The notes under the pieces: generated by a model | Database searches by the model: none | Told to the model about the DNA's origin: nothing | The model's input: the letters and a program-made list of their open reading frames with translations, nothing else | Shown here: piece after piece, positions 11,395 through 22,523 of the stretch | Numbering within the stretch: the first letter of the stretch is position 1 | How the letters are laid out: each line of letters opens with the position of its first letter | Program-made: the position numbers and the translations under genes | DNA from: Tetrapyrgos nigripes | Taxonomy: Eukaryota > Basidiomycota > Agaricomycetes > Agaricales > Campanellaceae | Length of the DNA stretch: 64,000 nt | Direction: 5' to 3' | NCBI GenBank assembly: GCA_013368315.1 | Contig: JAACJM010000063.1 | Coordinates: 62,001-126,000, forward strand

Positions 11395-12562
11395 ATGATG
11401 TTGAAGCTCCTCGCACTCGTCTCTCTTCTCCCAGCATGGACCATGATGGTCTCTGCGCATACCGTTTACGCTAGGCAGTACGATACGGCTCCTACGACTG
11501 ATGCTGGTGGGGGCGACCATGGATTCCAAGCTCCTGGGCCTAATGATGCTCGTGGTCCTTGCCCTGGATTGAACACGTATGTATCATCTTACTATCCTTC
11601 TTAATACAGACAAGTGATTTTCGACCTCTTTTTACAGACTCGCCAATCATGGCTACCTTCCACGGGATGGTAAGAACATTACCATACCTATTGTGTTGCA
11701 AGCAGTCCTAGGTTTGTCTCTCGATTTCTCGCCGCAGTTTTTGGTTTATGAACTCATTCCGAATTGTTATCCAGACGGTTTCAACGTCGGACCAGACGTA
11801 GTAACGTTGGCGGCCAAGGGTGCTCTGATGGCAGCTGAGACCCCCGATTTCTTCAATTTGACGGAGATTGCTCTGTAAGTACTCCTTCTGCCATTGTCCA
11901 CCTTGTCCAACTTCCTCAATCCAAATCAAATCTCATCCTTCTTTTACTTACTTATTCCCTTACCCGGTGTCATAGGCACGAAACATTCGAACACGACATC
12001 TCCCTCTCCCGTGAAGACTTCCACGTCGATCCCAACAACGACAATATTCATTTCAACGAAACCGTTTTCACCACTCTAGCCAACTCTAACCCCGGAGTTG
12101 ATTATTACAACGCTACTTCGGCTGGTCAAGTTCAGAAGGAGCGACAGGACATTCAGAATGCCGTGAATACTCAGTTGATCAATAATGTCAAGGATTTCAA
12201 GATCAGGACTCGTGAATCGGGGTTGTACCTCACTGTAATGGGTAATGTCACGGCTGGAGTGGCTACAAAGGCGCCGAAGAAGTGAGTTGCATCTCCCTTC
12301 TCCCATCCGTTCAAGGACGAAAATCTTACCCATCGTTGAACGTTACCCCAGCTTCGTCCAAATCCTCTTCCGCGAAGAACGTCTCCCCATTGCTGAAGGA
12401 TGGAAGAAAAACGACATTTTGATCACCGTAGATGTCCTTAATCCCATCGAGGTAGAGATTGAGCGTTTTTCTGAGTGGCAGCCTAGTGGGGTGCAGCCTA
12501 ACCCGTGGATTCGTCTTGGGCCTGACGGTGCTATCGATCCTCTTACTGCTAATGGCATTTAG
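11395..12562 (+). CDS. Short heme-thiolate peroxidase / unspecific peroxygenase
   Basis: Five exons (11395-11576, 11638-11711, 11775-11874, 11976-12281, 12352-12562) join in phase to give about 290 aa. An N-terminal signal peptide (LLALVSLLPAWTMMVSA) points to secretion. The heme-thiolate signature PCPGLNTLANHG places the axial ligand at Cys56. The metal/acid-base signature EHD is at residues 124-126, followed by SLSREDF. Family knowledge: this PCP...EHD arrangement defines fungal chloroperoxidase/peroxygenase (peroxidase family 2) enzymes, which use hydrogen peroxide for oxygen transfer to C-H bonds or aromatics. The EHD rather than EGD form and the length fit the short group. Two possible N-glycosylation sites are visible (NIT, NVT). 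A second ATG at 11398 is possible. All introns are 51-101 nt GT-AG. It looks intact, unlike its duplicates at 12948 and 25405. The exact substrate cannot be told from sequence. Confidence 0.9.
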
Positions 12563-12947
12563 AATATCGCTCTCTAGCCATACATCTTAGCTATACTTAT
12601 ATATTCAAGAAGTAACTTGGGTAGGGGGTCACTCCTGCAAGATGTGGTTATCACTACTAGGTTACTATAAGTGCAATCGTTCGGTACTCACCTATCTCTT
12701 CTGTGGACTGGTATAATATTTATATATATTCCAAATTTGGAAGCTATATAGTCTGGCTGAGTCTCCGGGATCCACCGATGACTGGAAAGTCCTTCCTTTC
12801 CTTGACAATGATCATGGCAATCTGCAATTCAGGGTCCTAGCCGCTTAGACCCGGTTTTCAAAGTCCGGTTTCCGCAGAGTATAAGGAGCGGCTGAAACTT
12901 TTCGGAATCTTGACGCTGACTCTTCTTCGCGTCAGCAGCTTTTTGGT

Positions 12948-13047
12948 GTCATGGCAACCCGTGGATTCGTCTTGGGACTGACGGTGTCATCGATCCTCTT
13001 ACAGCTAATAGAATTTAGAATATCGCTCTCTAGCCATACCTCTAAGT
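12948..13047 (+). pseudogene. Duplicated 3' end of the peroxygenase gene, left part
   Basis: About 100 bp repeat the final codons and stop of the gene at 12506-12590 (shared words include CCCGTGGATTCGTCTTGG). It continues at 13690 after the hAT-like insertion, where the same downstream sequence (CATCTTAGCTATACTTATAT) resumes to about 13850. The block is a tandem duplicate of the gene's tail. Confidence 0.75.
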
Positions 13048-13689
13048 TAGGGCTGGGAACCGTACCCGTATACGGGTACGACCGTATAAAATACGGTCGT
13101 ATTTTTTACGGACATGCCGAACCCGTACCGTATGCCTTGCAGAAAAAGTCCTCGACGGTACGGGTACGGGTCGTATACCGTACCGTATACCGTACTTACG
13201 GTCAGTGAATAAAAAATCCATCATCAGTCAATTTCAGGCATGAAAACAATTGCGTACCTTGAGTATATTTCATTGATATTTCAGGTCTGCATGTGCGTGG
13301 AGAAAAATTCTTATTGAGGTATCACCGGGGTCAGAAGAGGCAACGAATTCCCATGAAATGATCCAGCTTCTGTCCTAGAGTAAAGCAGAACAATGCAGTC
13401 AGTCCCAACGGCAACCCAAAATGTCGTCCCCGCCTGCACTGGGACTCACTATTCCCTTTTTGGACGATGTCACAGTCACGTGAAAGCGTTACACTTGCCA
13501 TATAAGGCTAATGTGTCACCTACCCGTATCACGGTCGTAAAGACCGTATTCGGTACGGTCTGATACGGGTCAGACCGTACCGTATACCGTACCGTCTCGA
13601 CCTCAGCTTGGAGTGGACACGGTACGGATACGGACCCGTATGTACGGTACCCGTACTCCGTCGATGTACGGGTACGGCGCCCAGCCCTA
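13048..13689. mobile_element. hAT-like non-autonomous element, 642 bp
   Basis: The termini are inverted: TAGGGCTGGGAACCGTACCC at the left and its inverse (GGGTACGGCGCCCAGCCCTA) at the right. Both subterminal regions are packed with CGTACCCGTA / TACGGGTACG words on both strands, likely transposase-binding repeats. Comparison with the unduplicated sequence at 12575-12590 gives the empty site; the flanks TACCTCTAAGT and TACATCTTAGC look like one diverged duplication. A minus-strand frame across the right end is repeat-derived. Confidence 0.75.
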
Positions 13690-13979
13690 TACATCTTAGC
13701 TATACTTATATACTCAAGAAGTAACTTGGGTAGGGGGTCACTCCTGCAAAGTGTGGTTATCACTACTAGGTTACTACAAGTGCAATCGTTCGCTACTCAC
13801 CTATCTCTTCTGTGAACTGGTATAATATTTATATATATTCCAAATTTGTGGAGCAGTAAAGGAAGACGAACTTCTGGAGCTCGGATAAGAAAGAGAGAAG
13901 ATGGACTGCGAGTTGCCAAGTTGCTGAGTATGGGTTACCTTCACTGGGTGCAGATGAAAATATAATCAGTGGCCTATTT

Positions 13980-14051
13980 TGAAGATATCTTGAAGATGCT
14001 CTGATCTATCAAATATCCTCAGTGCTTTGTAGTATCTTCAAGATATCTTCA
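13980..14051. repeat. Perfect 18-bp inverted repeat
   Basis: TGAAGATATCTTGAAGAT at 13980-13997 is inverted exactly at 14034-14051, with a 36-nt spacer. Each arm is itself built from AAGATATCTT. It could be a small hairpin, a MITE remnant or a regulatory site; nothing in the context decides. Confidence 0.6.
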
Positions 14052-16013
14052 GAATAAAACACTCATCATATCTTGATGTGCACGCAGTGCTTGACGATTA
14101 AGTTTTACACTCCATTTCTGCTTGTTGCTATGTCGAATCGGACCCTGCTTTTCCCGTTCAAAAATTCCTAAAATTCCCGAGCTTTGGAACTGTGATTGCC
14201 GAGGTATGCTTTCTTCTGTTCCTTCGTGAAAGCCCACCAAAAGCTCCCAAACAATCTACGTCTAAGGTATGTCACATGCATTGTATATGGTATTCTTCAT
14301 ATCATAATCTTTGTATATATGTCAAAAAATCGAGATTTTGCCCGTGTTATCAAAGGAAGACGTCCATATCACTATCTAACACACTGCAGTTACGGTTACG
14401 TCGCTACGAGGCCTGCGATGTTCGAGCTGGAGTATCCTGAGGTATCGGGGGACCTCTTTTATTTCATTTGGCGTTTCTGGTGGCTTTTGGATTTTTCCTT
14501 GCCCGTATCCGTTTTCGACCCGCGGAAGCATTACGCGTTCGGGTTTTAGGATAGATCCAGGCAAATGTACTGTATATTTGTAAAAAGTCCTGATTTCATG
14601 TACTATAAGCTGGGTGGGATTCTGGGGAGGGTAAAAAGTATAACAATAATTCGTGGTTAAATTATTTATTTAATATAGTCTAATTGTGAGTACTTCTCAG
14701 AGTCTCGCATTTCTCATCTCCACCTTTCCCATCTCCTACTCAGGTAGTTCCTTTGCATCCTATTAATCCCATCTCGTCTACATCTTGTAGCTTCTCTTGG
14801 TTTGCACATCAACACGGTTTCGCCGTCGAGATCAAACCTTTCGTATCAATGGTTTGCGATCTAGTCAAACACTAGTGAAACCGTTGGTCTCCTTCCTCCC
14901 ACACATCCGTTCATACATGTCTCGAAGTATTTGATATTTATTACAATACTTATAGCTCAGTTATTTCCTTCTTTCTCCTCAGTTTTTATTCTTTCACTCA
15001 CTTCCCATTCCCTCGAGAATTCCTTCGTTCACCCACCCAATCCCTCCCTCTGCATTATCTTCTTCTGACCCGAGTACTGGCAAACTTTTCCTGACAGGAG
15101 GTTTTTTCCCAGAGTGGTTTTCCTCTGCAGGTTTTTAATGTTACCTTTACTTCGGCCATTCCTAGTACTTAACTACTAAATGTACCAGAGTCGCTGTTTC
15201 AGGGCTCTAGCGTTATCCTCATCCTAATGTCATTCCTTTTTCGGGCGGCTCCATTTTGGGGTCGCCGCGTTTAGCCTATACATTTTTCTTTCTTCATGCC
15301 CGTCGACTCGCGTACGAAGACAGAGCAATTAGATGTACTTTATCATTCTGGCTAGTGATGGCCTCGATCTTGCCACGCCTCGGCGATGGCCCACACCCCT
15401 TTCATTGATGATTAAATGGCTCTGTTTGGAACGCCACAGCAGGCGAAGAAGGCACAGAACAAGAGGTGTGCAGATGGTCTACCCAAGACCAGACCTTGGG
15501 GGAGAGGGGGCTCTGGGCTGAGCTTATGACTGAAAAGTACCTCGTGTCCTAGAGGGTGTCTAGACCCATTTTATGGAGGGATTCTAGCTTGAAGGTATCA
15601 AAAATACACTGTCTCAGCCTTTGAGGGTAAAGGACTTGTCGGAAATCAGCCCGAAATGCCTTCTCAATGTGGAATGACACTGAAAGAAATTTACCCTTAC
15701 CGTCGGTAGTCTGACTTTCTCGCAACACCAACAAGTATGTAGTAAGGATTTGATATTTTCCGACGCTGCTCAGTGAGTGATTTCAATGGGATTTCCCATA
15801 GTCGGGAACCTGAGCGATATTCGGGCACATGTGCCATGGTCCCTTAGCTTTTCAGTGTCACCGCCCGTCGCTGCGCCTGCCAATAATGTTAAGTCAATTT
15901 CGATGAGCAAAATCAGATTCCCACCCTTGGTGATTTTTGGAGATAGATTAGAGATGATTAGCAACGTCCTTGGCACGACTCTATTTTCTTTCAGCGGTCC
16001 CTTGGCACTTCTT
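14052..16013. other. Intergenic stretch left of the CACTA-type element
   Basis: About 2 kb with no firm gene. A minus-strand frame at 15734-15549 (DGKGKFLSVSFHIEKAF) could be one exon of an unknown gene, but no partner exons are convincing. The 14650-15310 part is AT/CT-rich and non-coding by eye. Confidence 0.3.
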
Positions 16014-16607
16014 CTCTGTGAGGTCCGGCTAGGTTGATTGTCAGCGAAGAAATCAACCTAGTGTACCCTTCATTTCAACGTAGAGGTCGACGATTTCCAA
16101 CCTAATTAGGTTGAAAACCCACCTACGAATAAAATATAAACGCTTGGTTAACTATCAACCTAAAAATGCCGGTTTCAACCTACGCATCTATTTTTTACTT
16201 TTCCATAATCAGCAGCTCCAATTAGGTTACTTCTGGATCACCTAGGTTGATTATAGTCTCCTTTGTGAGACTACTTTATCCGTCATATTTCAACCTAGTA
16301 GTTACTGATACTATATATCACACACATATTAGCATAATGGCATATATTTTTTCATACGTAGCATATTGGCATAGGAATGGATCATAGCTGATACTAGTAG
16401 GCATAAGATGGGACATAACTGTGCATAGACTGCACTAGGACAGAGACGTCGAGAACAGGGGGAAGCATATGTATAACCGTCGATGACCGCTAGGTGGCAT
16501 GTGGCCACTAAATAGAGTTCGAAGACGTGATCAATTAGTACGTATACTATTCAGTAGACCATGTGGCGACGCCCACTCACTCGTTTGACTCTCACGCAAA
16601 CTCAACC

Positions 16608-18058
16608 TCAACCAACCACGTCGTCGTTCTCGCAGCCAGCCAGACCGTCACCGTCACCGTCACCACCATCGCGAGATGAGCCCTGCACAAAGTCCGGGTT
16701 CTCCTCAGCATCTGCATCCATGACACGCTGCAACCGCCTCTGGCTTTTCTTCCTTGCTCGGCGTTCCTCCTTTCTTTCTTTTGCCTCTTGTTTGCGGCGT
16801 TTATAAAGTTGGATCGACTTGCGCTTTTGGCTCTTGGATTGGTCTCGTTTGGCTGCGTTCTCCTTCAGGTGGCTGTACCCGTCTGGTACCTGGAGTGTAC
16901 CATTGCGATAGTGAGTACTTTTCTTGTTCTTGATGTACTGTCTAATAACAGCTTCGGACGCCCAGTTGTTTTCAAACCTAGCGAGGTACCGGTGTCTCTC
17001 ACGGAGCTAAAATAGGATGTTGCAAAAGACAGTAAGTACACTCCAAGTACCAACTCCAGCAGCAGGGACTCACTATCGCAAACATGATTGCTTTTTTATC
17101 AGCAGGAATGTCCGCCCAGTTGCGCTGCCATGGAATCCTCGCTTCTGCAACAACATCCCGTGCGGTACGCTGGAAACATTGCGGCTCAGCATCGAAGTAA
17201 ACTATCCAACACCACTCACCAAAATAGCCTTGTAAGTCATTTGTCCCTTTTGACTCTTCGTGAGGCCCATTTTGATGGCGAGACTGTAGGATTTGCCAGC
17301 GGTACCTTTGGGCTTTGGGATCATGCGACAGTTCTCTTCGTCATTCGTGGTTGGAGGTGCTGGGTTGGTATGTGCTTGTCTAGGAGCCATAGCCATGTTG
17401 GAATCTGGGCTATTTTGCCCTTGTCTCGTATTCCCGTTGGTCTGATTGCCTCCCGAGGTAGGCTGATCCTGTTAAATTGTGATTTGAGAAGTAGCACTGA
17501 CATAGCCAACCATAGATGACACACCTTTTCGCGTTGGCGATGCTCTTCGGCTAGTCTTTCCAAGCGACGACGCTTACGCTCCCTGTCTGTGGGACTGCTT
17601 GCATTTTCATCCTCAAGTCTTCGGGTCCGATTGACTGCAGTAACATCAGTAGTGTCCTCGAAGAGGGAGGCTGGGTTCTCCGATCTTTTGTCAACATCAT
17701 CTAGAAAAGGTATGTTTCTCGTTTTGTCTATTACTGGGCTCAGCGTCACACTCAACCTCAGGAGCCTCTTGGGAGGGGGTGTTTGTATTGCGATGAGACA
17801 TGTTATCTCGACTGGCAAGCTCCGCTTTCAATCGCTCATTTTCAGCATCCCTAGTGGCTTTTTCAGCTGAGTGTCAGTTAGTATACGTGAGTTCGTCGTG
17901 GGATTGTTAAGAATGTACTCGCCTTCTAACTGCTTGATACGCTTCAGGACCTCCTCATTGGCTGCAGTGTTATCGTTTTTCTTGCTTTTGCTACCACGGG
18001 GCCGTCCAGCCTTTCGCTTCTCGACTGTGTTAGTAGACTCATCAAGGGGCATTGCCAT
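16608..18058 (-). CDS. CACTA-associated accessory protein with AT-hook
   Basis: Starts MAMPLDESTN and soon shows an AT-hook-like KRKAGRPRGSKSKK, suggesting DNA binding in the nucleus. Then come an acidic/basic coiled-coil-like region, a run of RERKRRRLERLAEEHRQREK, and the conserved block IPKPKGTAGKSYSLAIKMGL. Further exons give ARDVVAEARIPWQRNWADIP and ARFENNWASEAVIRQYIKNK, and a Lys/Arg-rich tail ending at TGA 16610-16608. This order is familiar from basidiomycete genes that accompany tnp2 elements; their role is not established as far as I know. Exon 1 (18058-17923) ends at a GC donor (GCGAGT) and the GC-AG intron 17922-17867 preserves the frame. Joins around 17735-17700 and 17200-17030 are approximate. 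It is transcribed divergently from the transposase, with a shared upstream region of about 180 bp. Confidence 0.6.
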
Positions 18059-18238
18059 TAGAGAGGGTGGTATGGGAGGGATGTTGTTTTTTGTTTCTGT
18101 TCAGGGAGATGGAGCGTTGGTTTGTTGAAAAAAAAAAAACCAAGTCACGTTTTTAGCTAGACTCCTTACTCGTCCATCTTTATTTCCAATTTGACATTCC
18201 TAACCTCATTCCGCTCATCTTTGTGCTCCATCATCCCA

Positions 18239-21200
18239 ATGCCTCCAACCCGCAACAAAGGCACTCGGAAGCCCCAAAACAATGACCGAGTCCTCTGTAA
18301 CGTCTGTAACAAACTCATGTCGAGAGGTCATGAGAGGCAGCACCGAAGACAAGCCCTCTCAGCCTCGTTAGCAACTGCAGTCACTCCTGTACCTCCTCCT
18401 TCAATGCCACCTGCCTTTATGGATAACGTTGAACTGGTTGAACTGGCATCTGATGCCTCAGTCACTTCAGATTCTGATGCAGAATCTGGACCATGTGATG
18501 TTGCTGGATCGTTGTTCAGCTCTAGTGCGAATGATGACATCGACTTTGGGGCAGACACGCATGAGGGAAATGCTAATATAGAGTTGGGAGAAGGTGCCGT
18601 ACACAACAGTGCACTACCAGTGGTGATGGATTTTGGACAGCTACCGATAGAGGACCAGTGGAGTCGGACTACCGAACTCTATCCTTCCCTTTGGACACCT
18701 TCTGGCGATCTCGAGCATGTGGAATCTGACCCTCATGAGGAAGAGTTGCCACTTGAAGATGCAACAGAGATCGGAGAAGACGATGATGACTATGGTGATT
18801 TTGGAGCGGTGGATTGGGACCAGTTCCACTATGGCAAGGATGGCCGTCTCTCTGCCTCGGAGCAAGCTCAAGCTGCGTATTACACAGAATATGCTGACAT
18901 CCGTGAGTTGCTCTGGTTCTCACTTATCTATTTAGTTCTAACAAGAGTTGCAGCATGTAAACTCGCCGCCTATGACCTTGCCATCTGTCGGGCATTTTCT
19001 TACAAGCTCCAGTCACATACTACAGACAAAAACTTTGCCAAGCTTCCTTACGCCTTTCCTTCGGATCCTCCCCTCCCCAAAATTGACTGTATTCATTCTC
19101 GCATCGCCAGTCTCTCAGGGATAGAACCTGAGATCTACCATATCTGTGTTAATAGCTGCATATGTTATGTGGGCCCTCACGAATCCCGTGATTCTTGTCC
19201 GTTCTGTGGCAAGAAGCGATTACATCCTGACGGCAAGGTGCGGAAAACATGGCCATATATTCCTATCATCCCTCGTCTCACCGTGTTTGCTATGAACCCT
19301 GGAATGGCAAAGGCTATGCAGTACCGAAACAATTTCATTCATGGCATTGGACCAGGCTGCTCGGAGCCGGGTATAGTCAAAGATGTGTTTGATGGGAAGT
19401 CATATCAGGAGTTGTTGCAGAAGCGTGTCGTGGTCGGAGAAGAGACGTTATCCCACTGCTATTTTGACGATCCCCGTGATGTTGCTTTGGGAGTATCCAC
19501 CGATGGTTTTGGCCCATTCAAACGTCGTAAACAGACTTGTGCTCCATCTGAAGATAGGCATTGTGACATATGATGCATTATCACGTTCTATGTTTCGACT
19601 GCATGCCTATCTCATTCGCATGTTCGGAGACATTCCTGCAGTGTCGATGATTATGAGGATGATAGGTCATAATGGGTACTCGCCATGTAGGATGTGCAAA
19701 ATTACTGGTGTTCGTGTTCCTGACAGTGGAGGCACCACTCTTTATGTGCCACTTGACCGTTCAACCCATCCTGATGTCGACGGTGCTCCAGATGATGTCG
19801 TCAGGACCTATGATCCACAAAACCTGCCTCTCTGTACTCATGATGATATGTATGCGCAAGCAAAGCATGTCGAGGCGGCGCCTTCCGAAGCTGAGGCCAA
19901 CCGTCGCTCACGAAGTACTGGTATCAAAGGAGCCACTATCCTCTTCAACCTTCATTCCCTCAAATTTCCTGACTGCTTTCCTTACGACTTCATGCATCTC
20001 ATTTGGGAAAATCTGGTCAAGAACCTAATCAAGCTTTGGACTGGCGAGTTTAAGGGTATGGATGCTGGGGCAGGAGATTACGAGTTGGAGAAATCAGTCT
20101 GGGCTGCGATTGGTGGTGCTTCTGCTGCTGCTGGGTCCACAATTCCTTCAGTGTATGGACCTCGACTTCCAGACATCTCAAAGGACAGGGCATATCTGTC
20201 TGCAGAGATGATTTCTTTCTGGACCCTCTATCTGGGCCCAGTCCTTCTCTATCGCAAATTTACCAACCAGCATTACTACGAGCATTTTGTTCGACTTGTA
20301 CGGCTTCTCAACATCTGTTTGCAATTCGAGATAACGGAAGAGGAGATAGATGAAGTTGAGAACGGTTTCGCAGTCTGGGTTAAGGAATATGAAGAGTGTG
20401 TTTTCTATGACTCTTCTTAACTTTACGTTCTCTGATCTATGTCCTGACAGACTGTACTATCAGCACGACCCTCAACGTCTGTCCATGTGCCCCCTGACCG
20501 TACATGCACTCTTACACATAGCACCAAGTATCAGGGCTTGCGGACCTGTTTGGTGCTACTGGGCTTTTCCGATGGAAAGATACTGTGGCATCATACAGCC
20601 TGCCATCAGAAGTCGTCATTTTCCCTATGCGTCTCTAGGCAGATACATTCTTGAGGATGCAAGACTAACACAGATCAAAGTCTTGTATGATGTAGCTGAT
20701 GAGCTATCTCTGATACACTCTCGCACTGGGCCTCCACGGGGATCTTATAAGCCTGTTTCCGAGCTTTGTAAGTCCAGCAGTTTATTTCCGTTGTTTCAAT
20801 GGACTGATAGTTACTCTCTTGAAGATAAATCTTGCCAGTTACTACCACCCAAAGAGCCAGAGCATCCTGCTGCAAACACACTTGCCTTACTCATTGGGGC
20901 CCTTGTGACTCGTTTCGATGATGAAAATGAGAACCATGTTACCCATGGAGTTGTGCAAAGACATCTGAAAGATGCAGATGTACAGGTATGGGGCAAAGTC
21001 CAGCGCATTGACTCGGAGGAGGGAGAAACTATGAGGGCTTCAGAAGTCGGTAATGTTAGGGCTGAGGACCACCGAGATGCGTCCTATGTTCGGGTAAGCT
21101 CTCGATGTTGATATTGCTGAATCCAGCTGCTGACTACAGACCCCAGTATGAGATGTATGTTGACATTACACATACCTCCAATGTCGATTTGCAATTTGAA

Positions 21201-21521
21201 CTTGCAACGTCCTATGGTCAGTTACAGCGCATCTATCTGATATGCTTTGACACTCCTTGTCCAGCACTCAACCTTTTGGCACCTACCGAAATCATTATGG
21301 CCCAGATCAAATCTTGCAAGCTTGACCAGAATGACCGAATCAACAGTTTGGATGTACATTTCTATTCTTCTATGGGGCAGACAGACGTTGTGGACATTAC
21401 CTGTATACAATGTTTGATTGGTCGTGTCCCATTGGGTCGGAACCGGTGGGCAATTGTCGATAAAAGTGGCTCACTGGCCCGGGCTCTGGCAGAGCTTGAC
21501 GACGATGATATTGATAGCTAG
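18239..21521 (+). pseudogene. tnp2-type (CACTA/Plavaka) transposase, disabled
   Basis: The N-terminus (MPPTRNKGTRKPQNNDRVLC) has a small Cys/His finger (CNVCNKLMSRGHERQH), followed by an acidic region. After an in-frame 51-nt intron come the core motifs: CSCxCPFCG-like zinc residues (DSCPFCGKKRL), STDGFGPFKRRKQTC, then MFRLHAYLIRMFGDIPAVS, GHNGYSPCRMC, YVPLDRSTHPDV, FPYDFMHLIWENLVKNLI, LTVHALLHIAPSI and YWAFPMERYCG. These match the PF02992 tnp2 family as used in basidiomycete CACTA elements. Between KQTC (about 19548) and YDALSRSMF (about 19572) roughly 50-60 residues expected in the family are missing and the frame changes, so the catalytic core is deleted. The C-terminal part continues through an intron near 21094-21147 to the stop at 21521. 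Confidence 0.8.
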
Positions 21522-21525
21522 TACC

Positions 21526-22158
21526 CTACTTCTTATGTGTAGTAGGTGTATTATCATACGAAATTTTAACTAACTCTCCTGCAAGTTTACCCAGCTTCTC
21601 TCGCACGCAGGAGAGCTCAGATTGTAGGTTTGCCTTCTCTGTAGACAACTTTACTATCTTCTGCGTGTTGCAATAATAATGAAGATGTCTTGAGATTTTG
21701 TTCTAAGATATTGACTCGCATTGATGCCTCATGAAGTTGCTTTGCGGACTCAAATGGTGATTTCTGCACAGTCATCGATACTGATCCGATAGGATTAATC
21801 ACTAACTCAAAGCAGGCGCAGTCAAAGATCACTCACCTGAGGGAAATGCATAGGTGCCCGGTATCAAGCCAGGCTCATTCCACCACTCTCGATCACGCTC
21901 CAAACTCCTTTTTATTTCAGCCTTCTCATACTCCTGGGTTATTTTTGTGTGCATGACAGGAAGACGCATAGGGCTTGGTTCTGACTCAGTCTCAGAGTCT
22001 GTGTCAAGCTTCTGAACTGCAGCCTTTCTAGATGAAATTGTACGGTCAGCAAAGTTAGAAAAACGCGAGGGATAATCAGTATAGTACTTAGATTGTACCG
22101 GTGTTTTCAGCCTCTTAGATGTCTCTTCAAAGTCAGATGGCGATGGGGATCGTTTCAT
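21526..22158 (-). CDS. Second CACTA-associated accessory protein
   Basis: Starts MKRSPSPSDFEETSKRLKTP, a basic Ser/Pro-rich N-terminus with a nuclear-signal-like KRLK. Then come an acidic DTDSETESEPS stretch and a charged helix (KAEIKRSLERDREWWNEPGL). After one or two introns a Leu-heptad coiled coil follows, ending KKLGK-like and THKK before the stop at 21528-21526. It converges with the transposase: the two stops lie only 5 bp apart. I do not recognise the family. The coiled coil suggests self-association or binding to the transposase. Exon joins near 21700 are uncertain and may use a GCGAGT donor. Confidence 0.45.
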
Positions 22159-22523
22159 GGTTGTAGAGTGAAACAAAAAGGCATTTGCAATTTGTTGATT
22201 GCAGATATCAATGGCTACTACGAAATGCGTATTACAGAATTTTCAACCTACTTGAGTAGCTTATATTCAACCTACTCTCCAGAAAATTGTATTACAAAAA
22301 CAGCAGCTCCAGATAGGTTGAACACAATCAACCTAACGCACCTTCAAACAACCTGATTCTGGCTGCCGTTGAAAATCAGTTGGACGTAGGTTAACTTTTA
22401 ACCTAAGTGAGCTTCACAGTGCTTGAAGGCCCTGCTAGCCGCAAAAGTCACAGTATAGACACTCCAGCGACATATGGCCTACAGTGCTGTATGCAAGAAT
22501 TTCATGTTGTTGACTCAACAATA

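Larger units (their letters stand above)
16014..22421. mobile_element. CACTA/Plavaka-type DNA transposon, ~6.4 kb
   Basis: The right end read inward starts CACTGTGAAGCTC and the left end CTCTGTGAGGTCC; these align as imperfect terminal inverted repeats. A 3-bp CTT flanks both ends, the target length expected for CACTA elements. The first 300 bp (16030-16300) and last 200 bp (22240-22410) carry many CAACCTA / TAGGTTG words on both strands, as subterminal binding repeats do. Inside are a tnp2-type transposase (plus strand) and two minus-strand accessory genes. The transposase is disabled by an internal deletion, so this copy is probably non-autonomous. Confidence 0.75.

Noticed and set aside
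12948..13208. A second functional peroxygenase gene
   Set aside because: Only the 3' terminal codons are duplicated, without the heme-binding region.
15777..16037. Plus-strand frame with FPIVGNLSDI, resembling the start of a cytochrome P450
   Set aside because: The match is a few residues; no further P450 motifs (I-helix, ExxR, heme loop) or splice chain follow, and it enters the CACTA-type element.
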